The translations under genes were made by a program, and so were the position numbers. This document shows, in pieces, positions 9,009-16,433 of a DNA stretch of 64,000 nucleotides. The first letter of the stretch is position 1. The number at the start of each line of letters is the position of its first letter. Under the pieces are notes generated by a model. That model was not told where the DNA came from, did not search any database, and saw only the letters and a list, made by a program, of their open reading frames with translations. Source of the stretch: Nocardia jiangxiensis NBRC 101359 (GTDB taxonomy: Bacteria > Actinomycetota > Actinomycetes > Mycobacteriales > Mycobacteriaceae); contig NZ_BAGB01000074.1 of NCBI RefSeq assembly GCF_000308615.1, positions 1 to 64,000 on the forward strand, in the 5' to 3' direction.

Positions 9009-9506
9009 TCACCCCTCGCGTCTGCTGACGATCACGGCCGCCGGACGCAGTTGGCGGCCATTCTCGCCGTATCCGGGGCGAACCACCTCGACCACGGTCC
9101 CCGGCGGGAAATCGGGCCGGTCGACCACGCTGACCACCTCGTGCATTTCCGGGGAGAACGGCACCCCCACCTCCGAATGCCTTGGGTAGCCGAGCTGTTC
9201 GAGTACCTGCACCGCTTGGTCCCGGATCGCGCGGACGCCCGCGACGAGTGGGTCCGCCTCGCCGTTCGCGTGCGCGAGTGCCAGTTCCAAGTTGTCCAGC
9301 ATCGGTAGCCAGGCGGCCGCCACCTTCGATCGTTCGGCCGCGCGTTCTCGATTGAGATCTTTGGCATAGCGCTTTCGTAGGTTGTCCAGATCGGCGGCTG
9401 TGCGGCGCCAGCGATCTTCCAACTCAGCGATCTGGGCGACGGGTGGTTCCGGCGCCGCGCCCGGATCAGGTGCATCGGCAGTCGACTGGTCTGCGGAGGT
9501 ATCCAT
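9009..9506 (-). CDS. grpE: nucleotide exchange factor GrpE
   Basis: 165 residues. A long N-terminal coiled coil (LEDRWRRTAADLDNLRKRY) leads into the GrpE head with GVPFSPEMHEVVS and the terminal beta strand PGYGENGRQLRPAAVIVS. It releases ADP from DnaK. The ATG at 9506 follows GAGGGG by eight bases and overlaps the dnaK 3' end region directly; a TTG at 9521 inside dnaK is a less likely start. The protein is shorter than primary actinobacterial GrpE proteins, mostly by a reduced acidic N-terminus, in keeping with an accessory set. Confidence 0.94.
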   Translation of the reverse strand: MDTSADQSTADAPDPGAAPEPPVAQIAELEDRWRRTAADLDNLRKRYAKDLNRERAAERSKVAAAWLPMLDNLELALAHANGEADPLVAGVRAIRDQAVQVLEQLGYPRHSEVGVPFSPEMHEVVSVVDRPDFPPGTVVEVVRPGYGENGRQLRPAAVIVSRREG

Positions 9507-9517
9507 CGGAAATCCCC

Positions 9518-11416
9518 TCAACTCCGGTCGAACTCGGCGTCTATCACGTCGTCGTCACCGGGTGAGCCCGCGCCCCCGCCCGTACCGGCGGTGCCCGCGT
9601 AACTCGATTGTCGGTCGCCACCGGATTGCGCGGGCTGCAACCCGTACTGCAATTGCTGCAGTTCCGAGGTGAGCGACTGCACCCGATCCAGTGGCGCTTC
9701 TTCTTTGACGGCCTGCCTGGCGTCGGCGATCAGCATCTCAGCGCGTGCCCGCTCGTGCGGCGGCGCGCTGTCACCGAGTTCGGCCAGGCGCCGCTCCACC
9801 TGGTACGCGGCCGAATCCAACGCGTTGCGGGCATCGACGGCCTTGCGCAGTTCCTCGTCTTCGCGGCGGTGCTGCTCGGCCTCGGCGAGCATCCGGTCCA
9901 CCTCGCTCTGGTCCAGATTGGATTGCTCGCTGATGGTGATGCTCTGCTCTTTGCCGGTGTCCTTGTCGCGCGCGGTGACATTGAGGATGCCGTTGGCGTC
10001 GATGTCGAAGGTGACCTCGACCTGCGCTTGGCCGCGGGGCGCCGGCCGGATGTCCTCCAGCCGGAACCGGCCGAGTACGCGGTTGTCGGAGGCGCGTTCG
10101 CGTTCGCCCTGCAGCACCACCACATCGACCGCGCGCTGGTTGTCCTCCGCGGTGGAGAAGACTTCGCTGCGCCGGGCCGGGATGGTGGTATTGCGCTCGA
10201 TGATCTTCGTCATCACCCCGCCCTGGGTCTCCACGCCGAGCGACAGCGGCGTGACGTCCAGCAGCAGCACATCGGAGACCTCGCCCTTGAGCACGCCCGC
10301 CTGGACGGCCGCGCCGAGCGCGACGACCTCGTCGGGGTTGACGCTCATATTCGGATCCTTGCCGCCGGTCAGTCGGCGCACCAGCGCTTGGACCGCCGGG
10401 ATGCGGGTGGATCCGCCGACCAGGATCACCTCGTCGATGTCGTTGGCGGTGATCTTGGCGTCCTTCATGGCCTGCTCCACCGGGCCGAGGCAGCGCTGCA
10501 CCAGATCCGCGGTCAAGTCCTCGAACTTCGAGCGCATGATCGTGGTGGTGAGGTGCTTGGGTCCGTTCGCGTCGGCGGTGACGAACGGCAGATTCACCTG
10601 TGTCTGTGTCACCGAGGACAGCTCGACCTTGGCCTTCTCCGCTGCCTCGAAAAGTCGTTGCAGCGCTTGCGGATCGGCACGCAAGTCGATGTGCTCCTCG
10701 CGCTGGAATTCGTCGGCGAGATAGTCGACGATGCGTCGATCGAAGTCGTCGCCGCCCAGATGGGAATCACCCGCGGTGGAGCGGACCTCGACCACTCCGT
10801 CACCGACGTCGAGCAGGCTGACATCGAAGGTGCCACCGCCGAGATCGAATACGAGCACCGTCTCGTGGGTCTGCTTGTCCAATCCGTACGCCAAAGCCGC
10901 GGCAGTCGGCTCGTTGATGATGCGCAGGACATCGAGTCCCGCGATCCGGCCCGCGTCCTTGGTGGCATTGCGCTGTGCGTCGTTGAAGTAGGCGGGCACC
11001 GTGATCACCGCTTCTTTGACCCGCTCACCCAGATATTTGCTCGCGTCATCGACCAGCTTGCGCAGCACCAGCGCACTGATCTCCTCAGGCGCATACTTCT
11101 TGCCTCGCACATCGAACCGGGCAACCCCGCCCTCGCCCTCGACGACGTCGAAGCTCACCGCCTTGGCCTCCTCCGATATTTCGTCGAAGTGGCGGCCGAT
11201 GAATCGCTTCGCCGAATAGATCGTGCCCTTCGGATTCAAAATCGACTGCCTGCGGGCAAGCTGACCGACAAGCCGCTCACCACTTTCGGTGAACGCAACC
11301 ACCGATGGTGTGGTGCGAGCGCCCTCGGCATTGGCGATCACCACCGGCTCGCCGCCCTGCCAGCTCGCGATGACAGAATTCGTCGTCCCAAGATCGATTC
11401 CTACAGCAGTGGCCAT
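9518..11416 (-). CDS. dnaK: chaperone DnaK (Hsp70)
   Basis: 632 residues, standard length. The ATPase domain opens with GIDLGTTNSVIASW and contains NEPTAAALAYG, DLGGGTFDVS and the ILVGGSTRIPAVQ signature. The substrate-binding domain begins around DVTPLSLGVETQGG. The C-terminus is Gly-rich and ends DDDVIDAEFDRS. It is the first gene of the unit, so the promoter should lie between 11417 and about 11600. The ATG at 11416 follows GAAGGA. No HAIR (CTTGAGT-N7-ACTCAAG) or CIRCE element was found upstream, so its control differs from classical dnaK operons. Confidence 0.97.
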   Translation of the reverse strand: MATAVGIDLGTTNSVIASWQGGEPVVIANAEGARTTPSVVAFTESGERLVGQLARRQSILNPKGTIYSAKRFIGRHFDEISEEAKAVSFDVVEGEGGVARFDVRGKKYAPEEISALVLRKLVDDASKYLGERVKEAVITVPAYFNDAQRNATKDAGRIAGLDVLRIINEPTAAALAYGLDKQTHETVLVFDLGGGTFDVSLLDVGDGVVEVRSTAGDSHLGGDDFDRRIVDYLADEFQREEHIDLRADPQALQRLFEAAEKAKVELSSVTQTQVNLPFVTADANGPKHLTTTIMRSKFEDLTADLVQRCLGPVEQAMKDAKITANDIDEVILVGGSTRIPAVQALVRRLTGGKDPNMSVNPDEVVALGAAVQAGVLKGEVSDVLLLDVTPLSLGVETQGGVMTKIIERNTTIPARRSEVFSTAEDNQRAVDVVVLQGERERASDNRVLGRFRLEDIRPAPRGQAQVEVTFDIDANGILNVTARDKDTGKEQSITISEQSNLDQSEVDRMLAEAEQHRREDEELRKAVDARNALDSAAYQVERRLAELGDSAPPHERARAEMLIADARQAVKEEAPLDRVQSLTSELQQLQYGLQPAQSGGDRQSSYAGTAGTGGGAGSPGDDDVIDAEFDRS

Positions 11417-11956
11417 ATCAATTCCTTCGGATCGGCGCGACCGGCCGGCCGCCGGATATTCGACAACGCCAATCCTCGCGGCCACACCAGAGGCACGACA
11501 CGGTCCGACAAGGCGAAAAACGCGAAACCGATTGGTCCTGCCGGAGCAGGGACGAGCACTATGGATTGGACGGGGTGGCCGCCGTGATCGGCCGCACCGT
11601 CGAGTAGAGCGGGGTGGGTCGACCTACCACCGGCCGGTAGCGCTGCCGCTGGGCACTGCGGGCACCATGGCCGGTGCCCGCAGTGGCAGGTTTGTCCGAT
11701 ACGGCCAGTATCGGTTCAGACCGAATGAGTTCGGAGATCGTCAGATAGGCCACAGCGCGACGAAGACCACGAAGAACGACCCGGTGCGCCACGAACGCCA
11801 ACCTCTATAGCGACCAGCCTGATCAGCGGCCAAAGCCAAGCGCCGATCACCCCGTTACATAGCCCCGGGCTGCGGATCACCCTCTACCAAGCGACATCTC
11901 TACCTGCGCCCGTACGCACTGGCCCTCCCCCGCGAAACCGTCAGCGGCCGCATCCC
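11417..11956. other. dnaK upstream region, no gene
   Basis: About 540 bases. It should contain the dnaK operon promoter but no -35/-10 pair, HAIR or CIRCE was convincing. A perfect 13-bp inverted repeat with a six-base loop lies at 11654-11685 (CACTGCGGGCACC and its complement); it could be a terminator for transcription entering from the right or an attenuator. Bases about 11790-11855 resemble bases about 12614-12690, mentioned in the findings. Confidence 0.4.
11654..11685. terminator. hairpin upstream of dnaK
   Basis: Perfect 13-bp stem with loop ATGGCC. There is no T-run on either side, so intrinsic termination is only one possibility. It sits between the remnants at 12 kb and the dnaK operon and could insulate the operon. 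Confidence 0.4.
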
Positions 11957-12274
11957 GCCGCCGCGGTCACCGACCTCGGCGACGGTGCGCGGGTGCGTGT
12001 GTACGGCGACACCACTCGCCGGGTGCCGGGCCCGGCACTGCTGTGGATCCACGGCGGCGGCTACGTCTTCGGCACCGCCGCGCAAGACGACCGCTGGTGC
12101 CACCAGATCGCCACCCGCACCGGAGTGCTCGTCGCGGTCGACAGCCAGCTCACCGTCATCCCCGGCGCCTTCCACGGCTTCGACACCGTCGCACCCACCA
12201 CCACGATCAGCCGTGACCTGCGCCGCAACGCCCTGCACACGATCCACACCGCCGTAACGACACCACCCAGGTGA
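11957..12274 (+). pseudogene. alpha/beta-hydrolase (HSL/esterase family), internal deletion
   Basis: The reading frame carries the start of an esterase of the HGG family (TDLGDGARVRVYGD, then PALLWIHGGGYVFGTA with the oxyanion-hole HGGG) and about 30 residues later the end of one (VIPGAFHGFDT with the catalytic His, then a terminal helix). The middle is missing, including the GDSAGG nucleophile and the catalytic Asp. The splice lies near the sequence VAVDSQLTVIPG. The original start is unclear; GTG at 11993 is available. It is next to a transposase remnant, so deletion by recombination is likely. Confidence 0.75.
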
Positions 12275-12290
12275 ACCGGGATGGGCGGGT

Positions 12291-12629
12291 TCAGAACAGG
12301 GTGTCGCGCACTCGCAGCGGCCGGTAGCCGGTCGGCCCCAACTGGGCGAGCTCGGCGTCGATGTCGACCTCGATCGCGCCGAAGAAAGCGTTGATGTTCT
12401 CGCTGTGCGCCGGGCTGATATGTGCGAGCACATCGTCATCGATCCGGCGACCGGCTCGGCGCAGGCGACCGGCTCGGCGCATCTGATCGACGGCGAGCCC
12501 GTAATACTCTGTGGTCCAAGCGATTACCGCGTTCGCGGCCAGGCACCAGGCTTGGCCGGTCTGGTCGTCGAGCTGGCGGGCGCGGATCGTGCCCTCGTCC
12601 GCGAACACCCGCGGCGCCACGAACCCCAA
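12291..12629 (-). pseudogene. Tn3-family transposase, C-terminal remnant
   Basis: About 100 residues match the end of Tn3-family DDE transposases: GTIRARQLDDQTGQAWCL, AVIAWTTEYYGLAV, then DDDVLAHISPAHSENI and the terminal GPTGYRPLR. The catalytic residues upstream are missing. A small internal duplication (RRAGRLRRAGR) interrupts the usual spacing. No terminal inverted repeat was identified. It marks past transposition between the two heat-shock modules. Confidence 0.8.
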
Positions 12630-12834
12630 CCTCCAACACGCCGCCGATCAACCCTCATCGGCAGCCAAGCACCGACCACCCGGCCGCGCACGCCGAACGC
12701 GAAAACCCCGCTCTACCAGCCCACTACGCCATATTCGCCCCAAACTCGGCCGAAACTCGGCGACCTTTAGAAGAATGTCTCGTTTGCCAGTGGCGCGGGT
12801 CCGCCGGGGAATCCGCCCGGCCGCTGCGAGAAAT

Positions 12835-13092
12835 TCAGCGGTTCGGCGGGCGCCTCGCGGTGATGTCGCGGCCGTCGCAGGCGAGTGTCTGCTGCAGGGT
12901 TTCGATCGCGGCGTGCAGGTGGGCGGTGACTGCGGTGGACGAGGTGAGCACGACGTGGTGCTGCTGCTGGATCTCCTCGATCTGACACAAGGTCTCGAGG
13001 TCACAGGCGATGGCGTCTAAAACGCACCGGATCTTTTTGAGTGTCTCGATCGCGGTGGTGCGGGGCCGTGTCCGAGCAGGGGGGTCGGTCAT
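12835..13092 (-). CDS. small coiled-coil protein coupled to MerR regulator
   Basis: 85 residues, predominantly helical: TAIETLKKIRCVLDAIACDL, then IEEIQQQHHVVL and HLHAAIETLQQTL. No recognised family. The start overlaps the upstream regulator stop by four bases (ATGA), so translation is coupled. It may be a partner or anti-regulator of that protein; this is inference from position only. Confidence 0.6.
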   Translation of the reverse strand: MTDPPARTRPRTTAIETLKKIRCVLDAIACDLETLCQIEEIQQQHHVVLTSSTAVTAHLHAAIETLQQTLACDGRDITARRPPNR

Positions 13093-13451
13093 GAGCGATC
13101 GTGGTGGCCGCGAAGCTGGTCGCGTTCGGCGGTGAGCGCGGCGTTGGTATCGCGTAAGGCGGTGTTGGTGTCCTCGAGGTCCAGGATGCGGGCGATCGCG
13201 ACGAGGTTGATCCCCTGCCCGGTCAAGGCGGCGATACGCGCGAGCCGCGCCACGTCGTCGTCGCTGTAACGGCGGGTGCCCCCCGCGCTGCGGGCGGGGG
13301 TGAGCAGCCCGTGTTCCTCGTACAGGCGCAGCGAGTGCGCCCCCATCCCGGCCAGCTCGGCGGCCACCGAGATCCCGTACACCGCCTGGGCTGGGCCGGG
13401 CCGATGACCGGAGCCGAGTCCGGGCGGGCGGTCGTGTCGATCAGGCAGCAT
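13089..13451 (-). CDS. MerR-family regulator, HspR-like
   Basis: 120 residues from an ATG at 13451. The MerR winged helix is clear: GISVAAELAGMGAHSLRLYE, EHGLLTPARSAGGTRRYSDDD, then a helical region ending in a coiled coil with the repeated DTNTALRDTNAALT. HspR represses heat-shock genes in actinobacteria. The gene is divergent from hsp20 across a 142-base region with two operator-like palindromes, the usual layout for a local repressor. It has no effector domain. It differs from the CbpM-type protein in the dnaK unit. Confidence 0.88.
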   Translation of the reverse strand: MLPDRHDRPPGLGSGHRPGPAQAVYGISVAAELAGMGAHSLRLYEEHGLLTPARSAGGTRRYSDDDVARLARIAALTGQGINLVAIARILDLEDTNTALRDTNAALTAERDQLRGHHDRS

Positions 13452-13494
13452 CTACATTCCTCTCTTGCTGTTTCCAGATTACCTCAGCACGATG

Positions 13495-13521
13495 CTTGCA
13501 CTCTCCTCAGTCGAGTGCTAA
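13495..13521. promoter_or_regulatory. CIRCE-type HrcA operator
   Basis: CTTGCACTC-N9-GAGTGCTAA, against the CIRCE consensus TTAGCACTC-N9-GAGTGCTAA. The right arm is exact, the left has mismatches only in its first four positions. It lies 73 bases upstream of hsp20 and overlaps a possible promoter (TTGCAC at 13496, TAAAAA 17 bases on). HrcA control of hsp20 is inferred. Confidence 0.75.
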
Positions 13522-13527
13522 AAATAT

Positions 13528-13545
13528 CTCTGTCAGATGACAGAG
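13528..13545. promoter_or_regulatory. palindromic operator between merR and hsp20
   Basis: CTCTGTCA-GA-TGACAGAG, a perfect 8-bp inverted repeat seven bases after the CIRCE element. It resembles the half-site TGTCA/TGACA bound by RheA at Streptomyces hsp18, with different spacing. The divergent MerR protein is the likely ligand; this is unproven. Confidence 0.5.
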
Positions 13546-13593
13546 GTTATCTGAGCCCCGTCGACAAGAATGGAGTGAGTGGAGGTGGCGACC

Positions 13594-14013
13594 ATGCTGA
13601 TGCGCACCGATCCTTTCCGGGACCTGGATCGCCTGACCCAGCAGGTGTTCGGCACCCCGGCGCGGCCGGTGGTGATGCCGATGGATGCCTGGCGCGAGGG
13701 AGATGAGTTCTTCGCCGAACTCGACCTGCCCGGCATCGACCCGGAATCCCTGGACCTGGATATCGAACGCAACGTGGTGACCGTGCGCGCCTCACGCCCG
13801 GAACTGGACCAGGGACGGTCGATGATCGCCGCGGAACGCACCCGCGGGGTGTTCTCCCGGCAGTTGTTCCTGGGAGAGAATCTCGACACCGACGCCATCC
13901 GCGCCGACTACCGCGACGGCGTCCTGCGATTGGTCATCCCGGTCGCGGAGAAAGCCAAACCCCGCAAGATCGAGATCAGCCGCCACGACGAGCATCAGGC
14001 GATCAACGCCTGA
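13594..14013 (+). CDS. small heat-shock protein Hsp20
   Basis: 139 residues. Alpha-crystallin domain: MDAWREGDEFFAELDLPGI, then LDLDIERNVVTVRASR, GVFSRQLFLGENLD and the terminal DGVLRLVIPVAEKAKPRKIEI. It matches Hsp18-type holdases of actinobacteria, which keep unfolding proteins soluble until DnaK and ClpB refold them. ATG 13594 follows GGAGG at 13581; a GTG at 13579 is a weaker choice. It is controlled by the CIRCE and palindrome just upstream. It probably supplies clients to the dnaK-clpB unit 2 kb away. Confidence 0.95.
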   Translation: MLMRTDPFRDLDRLTQQVFGTPARPVVMPMDAWREGDEFFAELDLPGIDPESLDLDIERNVVTVRASRPELDQGRSMIAAERTRGVFSRQLFLGENLDTDAIRADYRDGVLRLVIPVAEKAKPRKIEISRHDEHQAINA

Positions 14014-14041
14014 CCCGGGCGGCATCACGGGAGGTCCTGTG

Positions 14042-14359
14042 ATGATGCCGATGGAGTGCGCGACCGGGCATGCGACGACCGAGGCCGCAGACGAGCTGTC
14101 GTGGCCCGATGCCCGGCTGCTGGAGTCCGATCCGGACCTCGAGGAGTTGTTCGCCGAGATCGACGAGGTTCTGCGCCAGGCCTGGGACCGGTGGCGGTCC
14201 CCACCGCCGCGCGAGTATCGCGCGCCCCGGGACCGGCCCGCGCACGCGGCGGCCGCGCAGGCGGCACGGTGTCCGGGCCGCCGACCGGCCGCCGTGCCGG
14301 GACGCCAGCGCGGCCCGCCCCTGCGGGTGCGCCGGCGCTCTCGATGCGGTACCCGATGA
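14042..14359 (+). CDS. small acidic-headed protein downstream of hsp20
   Basis: 105 residues, unrecognised. The N-terminal half is acidic and helical (ARLLESDPDLEELFAEIDEV, LRQAWDRW), the C-terminal half is Arg/Pro/Ala rich. A GGGAGG site at about 14029 precedes GTG 14039 and ATG 14042. It follows hsp20 by 28 bases and is probably cotranscribed. The basic tail may be out of the original frame. Function unknown. Confidence 0.55.
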   Translation: MMPMECATGHATTEAADELSWPDARLLESDPDLEELFAEIDEVLRQAWDRWRSPPPREYRAPRDRPAHAAAAQAARCPGRRPAAVPGRQRGPPLRVRRRSRCGTR

Positions 14360-14676
14360 CGAGACGAAGCGAGGTGATGCCCGTAGAAGACACCGAAAAC
14401 CCGCACGAAATGTTCTCGCACAGAAGTATTCTCGCGACAATGCGGGTCGGCGACCCGAGCCCGATGCCCGCTCCACCGATACAGGCGCGTCAGGACTCCC
14501 CTCTCCGGCGCATACACAGCCACTGTGGTGGCATCAGCGGCAGGGCCCGGTTCGCCGCCCCGTGCGGGAACAGCACAGCAGTTCATGTTCAGACTCTTCC
14601 CGTCCACGGGTGGGCCCGGTCAGCACAACCGCTTCCGGGCTCACCCGGCCCCTTTTTCGCCCGAATCGACCACACG
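14360..14676. other. no convincing gene
   Basis: About 315 bases in the hsp20 transcription unit. A plus-strand frame beginning ATG 14387 (PVEDTENPHEMF) stays open into the next gene but has no recognisable domain and atypical codon use. Nothing else is supported. Confidence 0.3.
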
Positions 14677-14937
14677 ATGACGTTCGAGGCAGGGATCGCC
14701 GTGACCAGCACCCGGACCACCATCACCCCGGCAGGCAGCGACTTCGACCACGCCGGGCAGAACCGTCCCGCCCACGACAGCGACCGCGACATCGGCCTGG
14801 ACACCACCACGCTCGCGCCACCGGCCGAAACGGTGCGCGCCGCGATCGACCCAGCCGACCTCACCGACCGTATCGACCAAGCCTGGATCACCCCACTCGA
14901 CTGCGATGACGACTACGACTACAGCCCCACCGACTAA
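14677..14937 (+). CDS. small Thr/Asp-rich protein
   Basis: 86 residues from ATG 14677; GTG 14701 is an alternative. The C-terminal half (TVRAAIDPADLTDRIDQAWI) looks helical and ends in an acidic DDDYDYSPTD tail. No family recognised. Its last 32 bases overlap the cold-shock gene in another frame, so translation may be coupled. Part of the string of small ORFs after hsp20. Confidence 0.45.
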   Translation: MTFEAGIAVTSTRTTITPAGSDFDHAGQNRPAHDSDRDIGLDTTTLAPPAETVRAAIDPADLTDRIDQAWITPLDCDDDYDYSPTD

Positions 14938-15322
14938 CCGTGCCCCCGCCAAGCCCACCCGCACCGCCACCACGTGCTGCGACCCGCACACCGGCAGCGG
15001 GCAAGAACCACCCCGCTGGCACCACGGCCACGTCGCCTGGTTCAACACCGAGAAGGGGTTCGGGTTCCTCACACCCGACACCGGTCCCGCCGTATTCGTC
15101 GATTACCAGGGAATCGACGCCTTGGGATTCAAGACCCTCGCCGCCGGGCAGCCGGTGGTGTTCACCGCCACCGACACCGGCCGCGGCCCCGAAGCCACCC
15201 GCGTCGTGCCCTACACCCGCGCCAGCACCTCGACTCCACCCCAGCGCGGCCACCGCCGTACTCGCACGCAGGCCGAGCAGAAACGGCCACATCGGTCTCG
15301 ATGCCGCTGGCAGGCCGCCTGA
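14906..15322 (+). CDS. cold-shock domain protein with extended ends
   Basis: 138 residues. A cold-shock domain occupies about 40-105: GHVAWFNTEKGFGFL (RNP1-like KGFGFL), AVFVDYQGI (RNP2-like), then QPVVFTATDTGRGPEA. It binds single-stranded nucleic acid. Unlike the usual 67-residue CspA, it has a Thr/Pro-rich 40-residue head and a basic Arg-rich tail that could add RNA affinity. It lies in the hsp20 transcription unit, suggesting an RNA chaperone role under heat stress. ATG 14906 overlaps the preceding gene. Confidence 0.85.
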   Translation: MTTTTTAPPTNRAPAKPTRTATTCCDPHTGSGQEPPRWHHGHVAWFNTEKGFGFLTPDTGPAVFVDYQGIDALGFKTLAAGQPVVFTATDTGRGPEATRVVPYTRASTSTPPQRGHRRTRTQAEQKRPHRSRCRWQAA

Positions 15323-15366
15323 GCCAACAACGACCCGCACAATCACCACAACCCCGCAGAGCCGTC

Positions 15367-15639
15367 ATGACATCGACACACCCACCCCGCAACACCAGCA
15401 ACCACACTGTCTCCAGCGCGGCCACACGCCGGATAACCACCGCTGCCACCGACCCCGGCGACATACGGAGCGTGGACCGGCACGGACCCCGCCGCCCGCG
15501 CCCGTGGTGGGACACGATCATGCCACCCGCCATGTCCACCGACCCGGCCGCGCCGAGGTCCCCCGACCCCCGTCATCCCCGGGCCCGCAATCCCTATCCA
15601 CGCCGCGCCCGACCGGCCAGCAGCGCCGCCCGCTGCTGA
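15367..15639 (+). CDS. small basic hypothetical protein
   Basis: 90 residues from ATG 15367, rich in Arg, Pro, Thr. The only distinctive segment is RPRPWWDTIMPPAMS. A related motif (DHWWTEVMDGAL) occurs in the small protein at 15749, hinting that the two are distant paralogues. No family recognised. Overlapping frames are also open, so the assignment is tentative. Confidence 0.4.
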   Translation: MTSTHPPRNTSNHTVSSAATRRITTAATDPGDIRSVDRHGPRRPRPWWDTIMPPAMSTDPAAPRSPDPRHPRARNPYPRRARPASSAARC

Positions 15640-15674
15640 CCAGGCAGCGCACATCGGCGAGCGACGCGGATCCG

Positions 15675-15752
15675 ATGTCTCCCCCTGTTCCCCTCCGCAA
15701 TACGCACCGCCTGTCGCAATCATCAGAGCACCCAGCCCGAAGGCCACCATGA
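15675..15752 (+). CDS. micro-ORF, 25 residues
   Basis: ATG 15675 opens a 25-residue frame (MSPPVPLRN at the start) whose TGA overlaps the next ATG at 15749 by four bases. No good ribosome-binding site is visible. It may act only as a translational feeder of the next ORF, or be chance. Confidence 0.25.
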   Translation: MSPPVPLRNTHRLSQSSEHPARRPP

Positions 15753-15946
15753 CATCACCAGCACAGACCAGTTCAGCGCGGCGCACCGCTCGCAGGAACC
15801 ACGTGCGCACGCGCGCAACCGATTCCGACGTTCCCGAAAACTCACCGGTGGTGCACTGGCCCGACCCCAGCCCCCTGGACCACTGGTGGACCGAGGTCAT
15901 GGACGGTGCCCTCACCCCGGTCGCCGCTCCCACGGCCGGAGTATGA
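15749..15946 (+). CDS. small hypothetical protein with WW motif
   Basis: 65 residues. Basic head (SARRTARRNHVRTRA) and a conserved-looking tail PDPSPLDHWWTEVMDGALTP. ATG 15749 has an AAGG site and overlaps the upstream micro-ORF by four bases; its stop overlaps the next ATG at 15943. No family recognised. Confidence 0.45.
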   Translation: MTSPAQTSSARRTARRNHVRTRATDSDVPENSPVVHWPDPSPLDHWWTEVMDGALTPVAAPTAGV

Positions 15947-16023
15947 AGATCATGCTCACCCTGCTCGCACTGCGGGTGACCGTTCCCGCGCTCGCCGCAC
16001 TCGCCGGCGAGAGCGACCGATGA
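15943..16023 (+). CDS. hydrophobic micropeptide, 26 residues
   Basis: MKIMLTLLALRV at the start, then a Val/Ala/Leu-rich stretch and the end AGESDR. It could be one short membrane helix. It is joined by ATGA overlaps at both ends (15943-15946 and 16020-16023). Too short for homology; supported only by the overlap pattern. Confidence 0.35.
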   Translation: MKIMLTLLALRVTVPALAALAGESDR

Positions 16024-16085
16024 ACCGGCTGACGCGAGGCCGTGCGAATGCACTCGCGCCGGGAAAGATCGGCGGTGCTACGTGA
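16020..16085 (+). CDS. basic micropeptide, 21 residues
   Basis: MNRLTRGRANALAPGK at the start. It begins in an ATGA overlap with the previous micro-ORF and ends in a GTGA overlap (16082-16085) with the membrane protein gene. Supported only by this chain of overlaps. Confidence 0.3.
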   Translation: MNRLTRGRANALAPGKIGGAT

Positions 16086-16357
16086 AGGCGCACAGCCGGT
16101 TCGTCGACCGCGGCGCACCCCGACGGCGGTCCGGGCGGATGTACGTGCATGGCTACCACAGCTCCAATCCGGACGCGATCCTGGGCACCCTGGTCTGGGT
16201 CGTCGTGGCCAGTGCGGTCTTCGTGCTGGTCCTGCTGGCCGTGTTCGGTCGATCCGATTCCGCTCAGCCTGCCGACACCGTTCCGGTGCGGCTGACCGCC
16301 CCGCCGACGTCGACGTACACCCCGCCGCCGTGCTTTCCGTTCGAAACGGCCTGCTGA
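16082..16357 (+). CDS. single-span membrane protein
   Basis: 91 residues from GTG 16082, or 72 from ATG 16139. One strong transmembrane helix (GTLVWVVVASAVFVLVLLAV) is flanked by a basic N-terminus and a Pro/Thr-rich tail ending CFPFETAC. The GTG is coupled to the preceding micro-ORF; the ATG has only a weak site. It ends eight bases before a strong terminator, so it closes the transcription unit that begins at hsp20. Function unknown. Confidence 0.6.
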   Translation: MKAHSRFVDRGAPRRRSGRMYVHGYHSSNPDAILGTLVWVVVASAVFVLVLLAVFGRSDSAQPADTVPVRLTAPPTSTYTPPPCFPFETAC

Positions 16358-16364
16358 CCGTTAC

Positions 16365-16400
16365 GCGAAGTGCCTCACCGGATTCGGTGAGGCACTTCGC
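16365..16400. terminator. bidirectional terminator hairpin
   Basis: Perfect 15-bp stem (GCGAAGTGCCTCACC) with a six-base GGATTC loop. It separates the plus-strand hsp20 unit from the minus-strand regulator remnant and suits both directions. Confidence 0.8.
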
Positions 16401-16433
16401 GCTTTCCAGGAGGTGAACTTCGGGTCACCGGTG

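Noticed and set aside
9608..11587. Long plus-strand open frame antisense to dnaK
   Set aside because: It is the usual high-GC mirror of a real gene; composition is Leu/His/Asp-rich without domains and the opposite strand encodes a complete DnaK.
11417..11600. HAIR or CIRCE element upstream of dnaK
   Set aside because: Looked for both; no inverted repeat matching either consensus was found.
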